A stretch of DNA of 64,000 nucleotides from Candidatus Odyssella sp. GTDB taxonomy: Bacteria; Pseudomonadota; Alphaproteobacteria; Paracaedibacterales; Paracaedibacteraceae. The notes beneath the pieces are model-generated. The model searched no databases and was not told where the DNA came from. It saw nothing but the letters and a program-made list of their open reading frames with translations. Of the stretch, positions 52,460-63,029 are shown piece after piece (the stretch's first letter is position 1; the number at the start of each line of letters is the position of its first letter). The DNA lies in NCBI GenBank assembly GCA_020718185.1, contig DYSP01000001.1:86913-150912 (forward strand), read 5' to 3'. The position numbers were made by a program, and so were the translations under genes.

Positions 52460-53128
52460 TTATATCGCTTTATCCGTTAACACCTCTTTGGAAACAGATG
52501 GAAAAGCAACTACATTTTCCACAACAACAATTGATTCATTTTTTTCTTCTACAGGGCTTATAGAAAAAATTTTACCTTTTTGATGCGCTTGTAAATAGTG
52601 TCTTAAGTAATGATCATCTCGTTGACGACTCCACAATCCACAGCGCACTTTTATTTTCAAAATTTGTGTATGCTTCACAAAATCACCATAAGCTTTCTTA
52701 GATGTAGAAAGAATTAAATGAGTAGGATGCATATCAAAAAAATGATCAAATGTTGACAAATGTTCCACTTCATTTTTGACCAAAGTAAAACTTATGCTTT
52801 CAATATCTTGAGATTTAGCTACAAAAAACAAAAGAATTAAGGATTGAAGAACAATTTCAATCACCGCAGCATCATAAAGAGACAGACTTTGAATTTCTAG
52901 TGACGTATCACCAATTAAAGTAAAGCCATTCACATACAAGGCTTCTTCTTTTTTTTCCACTCGAATAATCAAAGAAAAACCGGTTTCTTGTTGATTAACA
53001 ATCAGGTTCATTCCTGTTGAAAAAAACGTGCTATCAAGACTATACGAAAAAATTAATTCATTGCTTTGAATAGAAGCAAGATGAGCTTTAACTTCTTGTG
53101 CTAACGGAGATCCAAGGGCAGAAGACAT
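52460..53128 (-). CDS. Uncharacterised ~200-aa protein family (paralogue of 32456-33052)
   Basis: Shares NELIFSYS, QQETGFSL, QSLSLYDAAVIEIVLQ, EHLSTF, HYLRHYLQAHQKG blocks with 32456-33052. Confidence 0.8.
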   Translation of the reverse strand: MSSALGSPLAQEVKAHLASIQSNELIFSYSLDSTFFSTGMNLIVNQQETGFSLIIRVEKKEEALYVNGFTLIGDTSLEIQSLSLYDAAVIEIVLQSLILLFFVAKSQDIESISFTLVKNEVEHLSTFDHFFDMHPTHLILSTSKKAYGDFVKHTQILKIKVRCGLWSRQRDDHYLRHYLQAHQKGKIFSISPVEEKNESIVVVENVVAFPSVSKEVLTDKAI

Positions 53129-53286
53129 TTACAGATATTCCTCGTAAAGCAAACGACAGTTACCTGTTTTGTTGTAGTAAGGATTTTTCCATAAAACATC
53201 AAATATTAACCCTTAATTTTTACCATAAGCATTACTTATTACACTCCCTGTTTACATTCAGAATTTCTAGTCAAAAAATCAATTTT

Positions 53287-54180
53287 TTATTTTTCTTTTT
53301 TGGTCAAACATTTAAATAATAAATTAATTTTTTTAGAGTTGCGTCGCTTTTCATGAAAAATATAGTGTATATCAAAAGCAAATTTTGGATTCTGCTTATC
53401 CAATGTAACATCTACAAGGCCAGGCCTTAATACACCAGGGAAATTCGGCACTTCAGCGATCCCATGTCCTTCAAGAGTTGCATTAATAATACCTTGAAGT
53501 GAATTAATCTCAAGATAAGATTCTCTCGAAGCTTCATAATCACTCTTACCTAAATTAAGAATCCAATTTGTGCTTCCATAAGGGTTATAACCACCACCGC
53601 CATAGGTAATAAGCTGATGCGAATCTAGATCTTCTGATTTTGTTGGTGTTCCATATTTTTGCAAATAGCTGGGGCTAGAAATTAATTTCATATAAAATAT
53701 TGCAAGCCGTTTTTGAATAAGATGAGGCTGATGATGAAGTGGTGTTGCAATAGCAACATCCCCTTCTTCTATATATACATCTTTATCTTCACGAACGACA
53801 ATTCTCACTTTTAGCTTAGGGTGTTCTTGCAAAAAATCCTTTATCTTAAACATTAGCCATTCTGACCCCAAATAAGGTGTAGTAACAATTTTTAATTCAC
53901 CTTCAATATCATCGTCTTTTTCATAAAAAACTTTCTCAAATGCTTCATGTTCTTCCATCATTTTTTTTGCATGACTATATAATCGTTCGCCTTGGGGCGT
54001 AAGACGTGCACCACGAGAAAGTCTATCAAATAATTTGGTTTTAAGATTATGTTCTAAATCACTAATCAATTGGCTTACACCAGGCTGACTTATTCTTAAT
54101 TTTTCAGCTGCACGCGTCATATTTTCTTCCCGCGCTACGACGTAAAACACTCTTAATTTTGATAAATCTATCGGTTTCAT
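53287..54180 (-). CDS. LysR-family transcriptional regulator (paralogue of 31127-31996)
   Basis: HTH ENMTRAAEKLRISQPGVSQLISDLEHN; shared GELKIVTTPYLGSEWL, EGDVAIATPLHHQPHLIQKRL, YNPYGSTNWILNLGK, KKINLLFKCL. Confidence 0.92.
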   Translation of the reverse strand: MKPIDLSKLRVFYVVAREENMTRAAEKLRISQPGVSQLISDLEHNLKTKLFDRLSRGARLTPQGERLYSHAKKMMEEHEAFEKVFYEKDDDIEGELKIVTTPYLGSEWLMFKIKDFLQEHPKLKVRIVVREDKDVYIEEGDVAIATPLHHQPHLIQKRLAIFYMKLISSPSYLQKYGTPTKSEDLDSHQLITYGGGGYNPYGSTNWILNLGKSDYEASRESYLEINSLQGIINATLEGHGIAEVPNFPGVLRPGLVDVTLDKQNPKFAFDIHYIFHEKRRNSKKINLLFKCLTKKEK

Positions 54181-54310
54181 GGATTGCTAGCTTTTCGTCC
54201 CAAAGTTATTATATCGACTTTAACAGTTTAAATTAGCTGCATCCAGAATATGATTTCGTTATGATGAAAAATAAAACTATAGAAAGATTCCCCACAAAAG
54301 AGAGCTTCAA

Positions 54311-54790
54311 ATGACATATGTATATAAAACAATAAAATCACCGGTTGGGCTTTTGAAATTAATCGCAGGTGATAAAGGGCTAGCTGCAATTCTTTGGGAA
54401 AACGATAATCCTAAGCGCGTTCGCTTAAGTCCACTTTCAGAAGATAAAAATCACCACGTACTTCTTGAGACTGAACGTCAATTAAATGATTACTTTGCTG
54501 GCAATCTAAAAGGATTTTCTTTAAGACTTGATGCAGCAGGGACGGATTTTCAAAAAAACGTTTGGGAAGCATTACGAACTATTCCCTATGGTGAAACTCG
54601 AAGTTATGGACAAATAGCCAAGCAAATTGGCAACCCAAAAGCTGTTCGTGCTGTTGGCGCTGCTAACGGCAAAAACCCAATTTCCATCGTTGTTCCTTGT
54701 CACCGAGTGATTGGTTCTAATGGTAAATTAACAGGATTTGCAGGTGGACTTGAAACCAAAGCATGTTTGCTGAATATTGAAAAGGCCTAA
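54311..54790 (+). CDS. ogt: Methylated-DNA--[protein]-cysteine S-methyltransferase
   Basis: PYGETRSYGQIAKQIGNPKAVRAVGAANGKNPISIVVPCHRVIGSNGKLTGFAGG. Confidence 0.95.
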   Translation: MTYVYKTIKSPVGLLKLIAGDKGLAAILWENDNPKRVRLSPLSEDKNHHVLLETERQLNDYFAGNLKGFSLRLDAAGTDFQKNVWEALRTIPYGETRSYGQIAKQIGNPKAVRAVGAANGKNPISIVVPCHRVIGSNGKLTGFAGGLETKACLLNIEKA

Positions 54791-55281
54791 GCTCGCATTA
54801 AAAGAGATGTTTGTCGATGGTGCGCATGGCAAATAGCTACTGCTAATGCATCTGCTGCGTCTGCTTTAACTACGCCACACGTTGGCAAAAGACGTTGAAC
54901 CATCATTGAGACTTGAGCTTTATCAGCATGCCCAACGCCGACAACGGATTTTTTAACTTTATTAGCTGAATATTCAGCAACAAGCAGATTGGCTGACGCA
55001 GGTGCCATTAATACTACCCCTCTTGCCATTCCAAGCTTTAATGCCGATGCTGCATTGACCGCATTCACAAATGTTTCTTCAACAGCAGCTTCATCAGGGC
55101 TAAAGTTATGAATAACGTCTATCAATCCTTGAAATAGTTTATTTAAGCGTTGGGCAAGTTCAAGAGTGGGACACGGTGCAATGATTCCATGGCCAACATA
55201 TCGCAAACGATTCCCCTGCGTTTCAATGATCCCCCAGCCTGTATGACGAAGGCCAGGATCTAATCCTATAATACGCGTCAT
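54787..55281 (-). CDS. ruvC: Crossover junction endodeoxyribonuclease RuvC
   Basis: MTRIIGLDPGLRHTGWGII; AVEETFVNAVNAASALKLGMARGV; DAADALAVAICH. Confidence 0.96.
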   Translation of the reverse strand: MTRIIGLDPGLRHTGWGIIETQGNRLRYVGHGIIAPCPTLELAQRLNKLFQGLIDVIHNFSPDEAAVEETFVNAVNAASALKLGMARGVVLMAPASANLLVAEYSANKVKKSVVGVGHADKAQVSMMVQRLLPTCGVVKADAADALAVAICHAHHRQTSLLMRA

Positions 55282-55298
55282 CGCAAGTGCCACTTGCA

Positions 55299-56045
55299 TT
55301 AACCTAAACGTTCCATGATTTCGTCAGAAACCTCAAAATTTGCATACACATTTTGTACGTCGTCATTATCTTCTAACACATCAATTAGCTTAAAGAGTTT
55401 TTGTGCCACCTCTTCATTACAATCAATCGTATTTGTTGGTCGCCATATGAGTTTAGATTCAACTTGATCATCATACGCATTGCTAAATGTGTCACGAACG
55501 GCTGCAAAATCGTCCATCGATGTGGTGACCTCAAATGCATCGTCGACTTCTTCCATATTATCAGCACCAGCCTCAACTGCTTTTTCAAAAATTGCATCAA
55601 AAGAACCGACTGTTGCAGGAAGACGAACGATGCCAACGCGGTCAAACATAAACGCAACACTACCGGTTTCCCCAAGATTACCGCCATATTTGGCAAATGC
55701 AGCTCTTACTTCTGGGCCAATACGATTACGGTTATCAGTTAAAACTTCAACAATTAACGCTGTGCCACCAGGGCCATAGCCTTCATAACGAATTTCTTCA
55801 AAGTTTGATGTATCATCACCACCCAAAGCTTTTTTCATCGCTCGCTCAATATTATCCCTTGGCATATTGGCGGCTCTTGCCGCAGAAATCGCGGCACGCA
55901 AGCGTGGATTAAAATTTGGGTCAGGAAGGCCTGATTTTGCCGAAACAATGATTTCACGAGCAATTTTTGCAAACATTTTAGCGCGTTTCGCATCCTGAGC
56001 GCCCTTACGATGCATAATGTTTTTAAATTGTGAATGTCCAGCCAT
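55299..56045 (-). CDS. yebC: YebC/PmpR family regulator (TACO1)
   Basis: [54 protein letters not shown]. Confidence 0.97.
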   Translation of the reverse strand: MAGHSQFKNIMHRKGAQDAKRAKMFAKIAREIIVSAKSGLPDPNFNPRLRAAISAARAANMPRDNIERAMKKALGGDDTSNFEEIRYEGYGPGGTALIVEVLTDNRNRIGPEVRAAFAKYGGNLGETGSVAFMFDRVGIVRLPATVGSFDAIFEKAVEAGADNMEEVDDAFEVTTSMDDFAAVRDTFSNAYDDQVESKLIWRPTNTIDCNEEVAQKLFKLIDVLEDNDDVQNVYANFEVSDEIMERLG

Positions 56046-56148
56046 TATTCTTCTTCAAATTAATTTAATATATTATCTCTTTTGTGCCAGATTAAGACAG
56101 CGCCAATCAAGCGATTTTCTAGCCTTTTTTCAAAATAAACCTAACTGA

Positions 56149-57660
56149 TTAAGAAGCAATTTTTGCAATTGTAGCTTCTAAGGTTGACTCAATGCCTGTC
56201 AACTCATCAGATTGAACGATTCTGGGGTTGTGCTCAAGAGGACTAACTTCATCAATTTCAGGAGCACTGGAATCAAGATCTTTAAATTTACGCGCAGTAA
56301 CTAATACGCGACGCTCTAATGTACCCACCGTTTGATTATAGCTTTCAACGGCCTGACCTAAGTGTCGACCTAAGCGGCTCACATGTGTACCCAAATCGCC
56401 AATTCTCTTATACAAATCTCGACCTAAGTCGCTGATATGCCTTGCGTTTTCAGCAATTCCTTCTTGACGCCAGCCATAAGCAACAGCCCTCAACAAAGCA
56501 ATTAGTGTTGTTGGCGTTGCTAAAATCACTTTTTCTTTTACCCCCATCTCAATAAGAGACGGATCTTGTTCTAACGCCGCGCTAAAAAACGTTTCGCCCG
56601 GCAAAAATAAAACCACAAATTCTGGTGTAAAATCAAATTGATCCCAATAAGCACGCTGACCCAAAGCTCGCACATGTGTTCGCACTTGTCGCGCATGTTC
56701 TTGAAGTTTTTCTATGCGCGTGACTTCATCTGGTGCTTCTAAAGCCTCAAGATAGGCCGACAAAGGTGCCTTAGCATCGACAATCACTTTTTTATTGCCA
56801 GGTAGATTAATCACCATATCGGGTCGCATACGCCCCACATCTGTTTGAGCACTCACCTGCTCTAGAAAATCGCAATGCGAGACCATGCCCGCCATCTCAA
56901 CCACGCGCTTAAGTTGCATTTCACCCCATTGGCCACGTACAGATGGCGATCGCAGGGCTTTCACAAGGTTTGAGGTTTCGTTGCGGAGTTCTTTTTGGCT
57001 AACGACTAAGTCGCTAACTTGTTGACGTAAGACCTCATAAGCGCCCACACGTTGTTTTTCCAAATCTTGAACCTTACCGTCAAACTTAAGTAAGGCTTGA
57101 TGCATAGGATTCAACATTTCAGCAATGGATTTTTGGCGTTGTGAAAGATCTTGCGTGGCTGACGATTGAAATCGTTCCAGTGTTGATTTAGCCAAATGTA
57201 GAAAGTTTTGATTATTTGCAGATAGCGCTTCGGCTGATAGGCTTTTAAACGTTTCTGAGAGTCGAATTTGCGCCGTTTCCAACATCTGCAACTTTTCTTG
57301 TGCTTGCTGGCGTTCATAATCCAACGCCGAAAGCAACTCAGTATTTTTATTTTGCAGTTGTGTAATATAGCTTTGATACTGAGAATTGAGTAATTCAATT
57401 TTTTCTAACCGACTGGTTTTTTCTTCCAAAATCCCGACCGTTCGACGTTCTAATGTCAGTTCTTGCTGCAAAGTAAAAGCGTTATCTTTTTCGCGCTCAA
57501 GATCTTGACGCACTTGACTTGCCATTAAGTCGAGACGTTGTAGCTCTTGATCTGCTCGTTCTAATGTGTGACGCCACTGAAGACGGGTGATGAACCACAC
57601 GATGGTTCCCACAATAAAAATGCCAAGAAGAATGAAAAATATTGAATTATAGTCAATCAT
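56149..57660 (-). CDS. rmuC: DNA recombination protein RmuC
   Basis: N-terminal TM, coiled coil, then GQWGEMQLKRVVEMAGM...RPDMVINLPGNKKVIVDAKAPL. Confidence 0.95.
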   Translation of the reverse strand: MIDYNSIFFILLGIFIVGTIVWFITRLQWRHTLERADQELQRLDLMASQVRQDLEREKDNAFTLQQELTLERRTVGILEEKTSRLEKIELLNSQYQSYITQLQNKNTELLSALDYERQQAQEKLQMLETAQIRLSETFKSLSAEALSANNQNFLHLAKSTLERFQSSATQDLSQRQKSIAEMLNPMHQALLKFDGKVQDLEKQRVGAYEVLRQQVSDLVVSQKELRNETSNLVKALRSPSVRGQWGEMQLKRVVEMAGMVSHCDFLEQVSAQTDVGRMRPDMVINLPGNKKVIVDAKAPLSAYLEALEAPDEVTRIEKLQEHARQVRTHVRALGQRAYWDQFDFTPEFVVLFLPGETFFSAALEQDPSLIEMGVKEKVILATPTTLIALLRAVAYGWRQEGIAENARHISDLGRDLYKRIGDLGTHVSRLGRHLGQAVESYNQTVGTLERRVLVTARKFKDLDSSAPEIDEVSPLEHNPRIVQSDELTGIESTLEATIAKIAS

Positions 57661-57754
57661 TGTGGTTTAAAAAAGATTAAGAATTAACTACCTTATTAAT
57701 TTCATAGTCTGGTTTACTTTACCAGAAACATTTAAAAAACAGGCGAGATTTATT

Positions 57755-58915
57755 ATGCAAGCAGTGCTCGGGATTATTAGTTTACTGTGTTTTTGTTGGA
57801 TAATCAGTGAAAATAAAAAACAAATTCAATATGTTCCTGTTATTAAAGCATTGGCGTTGCAGCTGATTTTAGCTGTTTTAATTTTTAAAGTACCGTTTGT
57901 CAGCTATCTTATTTTAAAAATGGCAATGGTAATTGATGCCCTTAAGCATTCAACACTCGAAGGAACCAAGTTTGTCTTTGGATATCTGGGCGGTGGAGAA
58001 TCTCCTTTTCACATAAATCCTGATGCCACAGCCAGTACGTTTATTTTTGCGCTACAAGCCCTTCCCATTGTTATTGTCGTTAGCGCGTTGTCGATGCTTT
58101 TATTTTATTGGCGAATATTACCTTTTATGGTCAAAATTATCTCAGTTGCGTTGCGACGTGTTTTAAACATCGGCGGCGCCCTTGGTACAGCTGCTGCAGC
58201 CAAAGTTTTTCTGGGCAATGTGGAAACAGCATTATTGGTTCGTCCCTATTTAAAAGACTTTAGCCGCTCTGAAATTTTCACACTTATGGTGTGTGGAACA
58301 GCAAGTACAGCAATGGCCGTTATGCCCATTTATGGAGATATTTTGACTGGAACAATTGATTTTCCTATGCAACATTTAATTGCTGCAACTCTTCTTAACA
58401 TTCCCGCCGCCATTGCGATTTCTCAAATTATGATTCCCAACACACAACCTGCCACCGAAGCAGGTGTGACTGTACCTTATCAATTCAGCGGACCGATGGA
58501 TGCTATTTCTCGCGGCACAAGTGATGGTCTTTCTATTTTCTTAAATGTGATTGCAATGTTGATTGTAGCGTTAGCTCTTGTTAGCCTGTGTAATATGATT
58601 TTGGGATCTATTACACTTGCAGATGGTTCAGCTTTAACTCTTGAAAAAATCCTTGGGTTTTTACTAGCACCGTTGGCATGGTTAATGGGTATTCCCTGGG
58701 CAGAAAGTCAAACGGCTGCACAATTACTTGGAATTAAAACAGTTCTTAATGAAATTATTGCTTTTTCTAATTTAAAATCTCAAGCTTCCTTATTAAGCCC
58801 ATCTACCATTACAATCATGGTCTATGCCTTGTGTGGTTTTGCAAATTTTTATGCTGGGAGGCTTAAGTACAATGGTGCCGGAACAGAGGCAAAACGTTAT
58901 TTCCCTAAGTTTTAA
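57755..58915 (+). CDS. NupC/CNT family concentrative nucleoside transporter
   Basis: FVFGYLGGGESPF, FALQALPIVIVVSALSMLLFYW, FLGNVETALLVRPYL, STAMAVMPIYGDIL. Confidence 0.93.
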   Translation: MQAVLGIISLLCFCWIISENKKQIQYVPVIKALALQLILAVLIFKVPFVSYLILKMAMVIDALKHSTLEGTKFVFGYLGGGESPFHINPDATASTFIFALQALPIVIVVSALSMLLFYWRILPFMVKIISVALRRVLNIGGALGTAAAAKVFLGNVETALLVRPYLKDFSRSEIFTLMVCGTASTAMAVMPIYGDILTGTIDFPMQHLIAATLLNIPAAIAISQIMIPNTQPATEAGVTVPYQFSGPMDAISRGTSDGLSIFLNVIAMLIVALALVSLCNMILGSITLADGSALTLEKILGFLLAPLAWLMGIPWAESQTAAQLLGIKTVLNEIIAFSNLKSQASLLSPSTITIMVYALCGFANFYAGRLKYNGAGTEAKRYFPKF

Positions 58916-59112
58916 ATCTTTAATTGCTGGTGGTCTAGCCAGCTGCTTATCTGGCATGATTGTCGGGTTGCTTATTAAATTTTTAATATAACTTTCCTAC
59001 TATCGACCCATTTCCTTGCTTTAAATGGGTCGCCTATCCCGTAAAAAACTATTTTTCTTAATAATTTATTATTTAATTCCATTTAACAATTTATATTGGA
59101 AATAATATTTTT

Positions 59113-60228
59113 ATGGTGAGACTCATGAGAAAAAGAATTTGTTTCTTATTATTAGGTACTCAGCTCTTTGGTTCCTTTCTTTTACTACCACCCCTTTCAG
59201 CAATGGATGTTCCCCTAGAAAAAACAGATAGCCCTTTAGAAAAAAAGACTCTAAAAAAAACCTTATCACCCATAAATCAAATTCGGCAACAATACGATTT
59301 ACCACTCAGCACAACTTCTCAACTACCACTAATCATCCGAACAGGCTACAATTTAGTAACATATGAAGAACCACTACCCCTCCGCATTAATTTAGAAACA
59401 ATCGATTTTGAAGAATTATTAGCAAACAATCCGTTTACCCCCAATCAAATCAATGAAATGTTACCGTTTGATCAATGGACAGCATTTTTGGATAACATGA
59501 ATAAAGAAGGAAAAAAACTTAATGTTTCAGTGAATTCTCATAATAATGGGCTTATTATTACGACCGAGGATGATGATAAACAATCCACCAAACAGACTTT
59601 AAAACAACAAGCAAAATGGCATCTTATTAAAGCTTTTATGCAGAAATTACAACGCGCAACAGTGGTAATTCCATCTTCTCTATATGAAAAGTGTCCTGCA
59701 TCACTAATTGTTAAGCAAGGATTTTCAAAAGATGATAGCATTGATCTTTTGGCCTTAAAATATTACCGTCTTGGATTAGATATTAATAGTCTTGAGCATC
59801 AAATGAAAGCTAAAGACCGTCATTTTTTGATGGGCGAAGTTTTTAGGCTCGCAGGTAGCTACTATTTTGCAACAGCTGAGAAATCTGATGATCTTTTTGC
59901 AAAACCAGATTTATACTTTACATCTGGTACTTGTTTTGGTTGGTCAGCAATGCATGGAGATTCACGAAAGGTTAATGATACTTTAAAAGTTGCACAAGAA
60001 TCTATGTATATGGGTCATCATGCTTTATCGCAAGCGTATAAACGTCACCGTGAAATAGTAAGTCTAATAAGTCAAGGCACCTTAACTAACTATCAGCAAA
60101 GCGACTTGGATGAAGTCAAGAAACAATTAATGGCTCTTCCTATGACGTTAGTTCGGTGGACTCAAAAATTTGATCCTGATTATTATCAAAGATTAGTCAC
60201 ATCGAGCAATGCCACGCGCTCGCAATAA
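59113..60228 (+). CDS. Hypothetical protein with signal peptide
   Basis: 371 aa; MRKRICFLLLGTQLFGSFLLLPPLSA; no family recognised. Confidence 0.6.
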   Translation: MVRLMRKRICFLLLGTQLFGSFLLLPPLSAMDVPLEKTDSPLEKKTLKKTLSPINQIRQQYDLPLSTTSQLPLIIRTGYNLVTYEEPLPLRINLETIDFEELLANNPFTPNQINEMLPFDQWTAFLDNMNKEGKKLNVSVNSHNNGLIITTEDDDKQSTKQTLKQQAKWHLIKAFMQKLQRATVVIPSSLYEKCPASLIVKQGFSKDDSIDLLALKYYRLGLDINSLEHQMKAKDRHFLMGEVFRLAGSYYFATAEKSDDLFAKPDLYFTSGTCFGWSAMHGDSRKVNDTLKVAQESMYMGHHALSQAYKRHREIVSLISQGTLTNYQQSDLDEVKKQLMALPMTLVRWTQKFDPDYYQRLVTSSNATRSQ

Positions 60229-60244
60229 TACTTATTTATTATAA

Positions 60245-60275
60245 GGTGGAGATTTTTCTCCATCTTTTATTTTAT
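60245..60275 (+). terminator. Terminator-like hairpin after the 59113 gene
   Basis: ggtggagatttttctccatcttttatttt. Confidence 0.55.
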
Positions 60276-60589
60276 TAAAGAAAATTTTTATCTTTAAAAT
60301 ATTTACTTGTTAATTTCTTAAATTTTATTACAATAACTACATAAGATTTATAAAGGGTCGTAAATTTCATTTTTTTAAACGAATCAGCTGTTTTTTTGCC
60401 TCAAATACCTCTAGCAGTTTTAAAAAAATTGACTAGAGGAATCATATCTGTTGCATTTTATCTACACTTGATCAAATTCAAATAAAATTTATGGGCTTTT
60501 GTATTTCTTGCAAATAAATTATTTGTTAATGTTTAGTTGGTTTAATATTCATTGTAATATAATAACAGTGAACTGAGGGAAAAAAAGTT

Positions 60590-61048
60590 ATGCGTAACAA
60601 AATTTTAGCTATTTTAGGTACAGCCGCCCTCTTGGCTGCCTGTGAATGCGCTCCAGAACAAGAAGTTAATGTTGGATCTGCTGTACAGCCAGGAACTGCT
60701 GAAGACTTCAAACAAAATATTAAAGATCGCGTTTTCTTCGCGTTTAATAAGTCAACAGTTTCAGCAGAATCTGCTCGCGCTCTTGAAGCACAAGCTGGTT
60801 GGTTGAAGACTTATCCAAACACGACAGCAACGATCGAAGGTCATGCTGACAACCGTGGTACACGCGAATACAACCTTGCATTAGGTGCACGTCGTGCGCA
60901 CTCCGCATCAAAAGAATTGACTAAGTTGGGCGTTGATAAAGCGCGTTTGAAAACTATTTCTTACGGTAAAGATCGTCCGTTTGTTGCAGATGCACAAACT
61001 GAAGATCAACATTCACAAAACCGTGTTGCAGTTACAAACATCAACTAA
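60590..61048 (+). CDS. pal: Peptidoglycan-associated lipoprotein (OmpA family)
   Basis: Lipobox LLAAC; VFFAFNKSTVSAESARALEAQAGWL...TIEGHADNRGTREYNLALGARRA. Confidence 0.95.
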   Translation: MRNKILAILGTAALLAACECAPEQEVNVGSAVQPGTAEDFKQNIKDRVFFAFNKSTVSAESARALEAQAGWLKTYPNTTATIEGHADNRGTREYNLALGARRAHSASKELTKLGVDKARLKTISYGKDRPFVADAQTEDQHSQNRVAVTNIN

Positions 61049-61073
61049 GCTCTATAGCTGTTTGGTTTCAAAA

Positions 61074-61109
61074 GCCCTCTTCGTCTCTTTTGATGAAGAG
61101 GGTTTTTTA
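61074..61109 (+). terminator. Rho-independent terminator of pal
   Basis: ccctcttc-gtctcttttgat-gaagaggg-TTTTTT. Confidence 0.85.
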
Positions 61110-61172
61110 TTGCCTTTATCGAATTTTTGATGAAGAAGAAAGCAAGAAGTCATTATTATATCAAGTATAGTT

Positions 61173-61300
61173 AATTAACGTGAATGCGATGTAAGGAATG
61201 ATCTAAGAGGGAATCGTTCATTACAAGGAACAAAGCCCCCGACAATTCTTCTTAACTTTTCTAAGCTTAAGTTATTTTTTACATCGAATTCACGTTAATT
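61173..61300. repeat. 128-bp element bounded by 22-bp inverted repeats (MITE-like or structured RNA)
   Basis: aattaacgtgaatgcgatgtaa (61173-61194) vs reverse complement of ttacatcgaattcacgttaatt (61279-61300): one mismatch. Confidence 0.7.
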
Positions 61301-61396
61301 TGATTCAGAAGTTTAATTTTTATATAACTGAGCAATCTACTTTTGTTTTGTTATATTGAATGATGTTTCAGATATAGCTAAAGCAATATATTCTAA

Positions 61397-62407
61397 TCAA
61401 CGTTGATCAAGCTTAAACTCAATACGGCGATTCTTAGCAAGCTCTTTGGTATCACTCGCTTCTAACGGCTGAAACTCCCCAAACCCCGCAGCGACAAGCC
61501 GTTGAGAAGGAATTCCCTCAGCAATTAAATACTTAACAACTGAAATCGCTCGCGCCGATGAGAGTTCCCAATTTGAGGGAAATTTTGTACGTATAGGCAA
61601 GTTATCTGTATGTCCATCGACTCGTAATATCCAATTAATATTTTTAGGAATAGTTAAGGTGATTTCTTTTAGTGTTTTAATCAAGGGTGCAAGCTGCTTC
61701 TTTCCATCTTCACCCAAATCGGCAGAGGCAATTTCAAACAAGATCTCTGATTGAAAAACAAATCGATCTCCCACCACACGCATATCAGAACGATTGCCAA
61801 TAGCTTCTTTAAGTTTAGCAAAAAATTCAGAACGATACCCCCCAATACCACCTTTAAATTTTTTGTTTTCTTCTGTAAGGGAAGTATTTTGATTAAGTAA
61901 CTTTTCTAGTTGCGCAGAAAGATCAGCCAATTTTACATCTTTTACCGAAGCATTCGTAGATTCTACTGCAAGATTTTCTGTTAGTAGCTTAATTTTTTCT
62001 TCTAACGCAGCTAGTTGTTGCTTTAACGTAAGTGTCTGCCCTTGAAGGTTTGTTTTTTCTGTTTGATGAGTAGCAAGTTGTTTTTGTGTTGTTGCTAACT
62101 GCTCTTCTGATAGCTTAAACGTGTGGCTAAATTTCTCTAATGCTTCTCGCAATTGAATAATTTCTTTTTCAGACATCTGTTTTTGCACTTTTTCAGAAAG
62201 AAGAGATGTTTCCAAATGGGCTAATTGTCTATTTAAAGAAGAAAGACTTTGTTCCTTAGTACTAAGCGCATCTGTTAAATAAAATTGCGCCAAGACAAAC
62301 GACATCAACACAAAAATAATGACAAGTAATAATGTTGAAATTGCATCAACAAAACCAGGCCAAATATCAAGCTGATCATTTTTACGGCGTCGTGAGATTA
62401 AAAACAT
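61397..62407 (-). CDS. MotB/OmpA-like peptidoglycan-binding membrane protein
   Basis: N-terminal RRRKNDQLDIWPGFVDAISTLLLVIIFVLMSFVLAQFYL, coiled coil, C-terminal OmpA domain (VDGHTDNLPI...NWELSSARAISVVKYL). Confidence 0.88.
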   Translation of the reverse strand: MFLISRRRKNDQLDIWPGFVDAISTLLLVIIFVLMSFVLAQFYLTDALSTKEQSLSSLNRQLAHLETSLLSEKVQKQMSEKEIIQLREALEKFSHTFKLSEEQLATTQKQLATHQTEKTNLQGQTLTLKQQLAALEEKIKLLTENLAVESTNASVKDVKLADLSAQLEKLLNQNTSLTEENKKFKGGIGGYRSEFFAKLKEAIGNRSDMRVVGDRFVFQSEILFEIASADLGEDGKKQLAPLIKTLKEITLTIPKNINWILRVDGHTDNLPIRTKFPSNWELSSARAISVVKYLIAEGIPSQRLVAAGFGEFQPLEASDTKELAKNRRIEFKLDQR

Positions 62408-62549
62408 TGCACATCACCAGGAACAAGAAGCTAACTAACTTCCATAATAACTGCTTTTTTAAAAAATAGTCAATTAGAGACCATTGAATTAAAAAGAAAA
62501 AGCGCACGAGATAGAATCACTCATACGCTGACTTTTAACAAGAGTGAGC

Positions 62550-63029
62550 TTAGATAAATTTTACATTAATCACAGAATAAGCTTTGCTACCACTAGGTGT
62601 TGTCACTTCGACAGTATCATCAACTGTTTTCCCAATTAATGCACGTGCCAATGGTGACGTTATTGAAAGAAGCCCTTGCCGGATATCTGCCTCATCACCA
62701 CCTACAATTTGATAGGTATTTGTTTCCTCAGTATCTTCATCAATCAATGTTACTGAAGCACCAAACTTAATATTATTACCAGATAATTTACTGACATCAA
62801 TAATTTCGCCACGACTTACTTTGTCTTCAAGCTCTATAATTCGCCCTTCAATAAAACCTTGACGCTCTTTAGCGGCATGATATTCAGCATTTTCAGATAA
62901 ATCGCCGTGCACACGTGCGTCAGCAATCGCTTTAATCACCGCATAGCGTTCAACTTGCTTTAAATGCTTTAGTTCTTCTTGCAACTGATCATAACCACGT
63001 TGCGTCATTGGAATTTTTTTATCCATCAT
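62550..63029 (-). CDS. greA: Transcription elongation factor GreA
   Basis: [45 protein letters not shown]. Confidence 0.97.
   Translation of the reverse strand: MMDKKIPMTQRGYDQLQEELKHLKQVERYAVIKAIADARVHGDLSENAEYHAAKERQGFIEGRIIELEDKVSRGEIIDVSKLSGNNIKFGASVTLIDEDTEETNTYQIVGGDEADIRQGLLSITSPLARALIGKTVDDTVEVTTPSGSKAYSVINVKFI

Noticed and set aside
62477-62486. GAGACCATTG next to greA, matching the tip of the MITE-like arms
   Set aside because: Only 10 bp match and no partner arm; could be chance.
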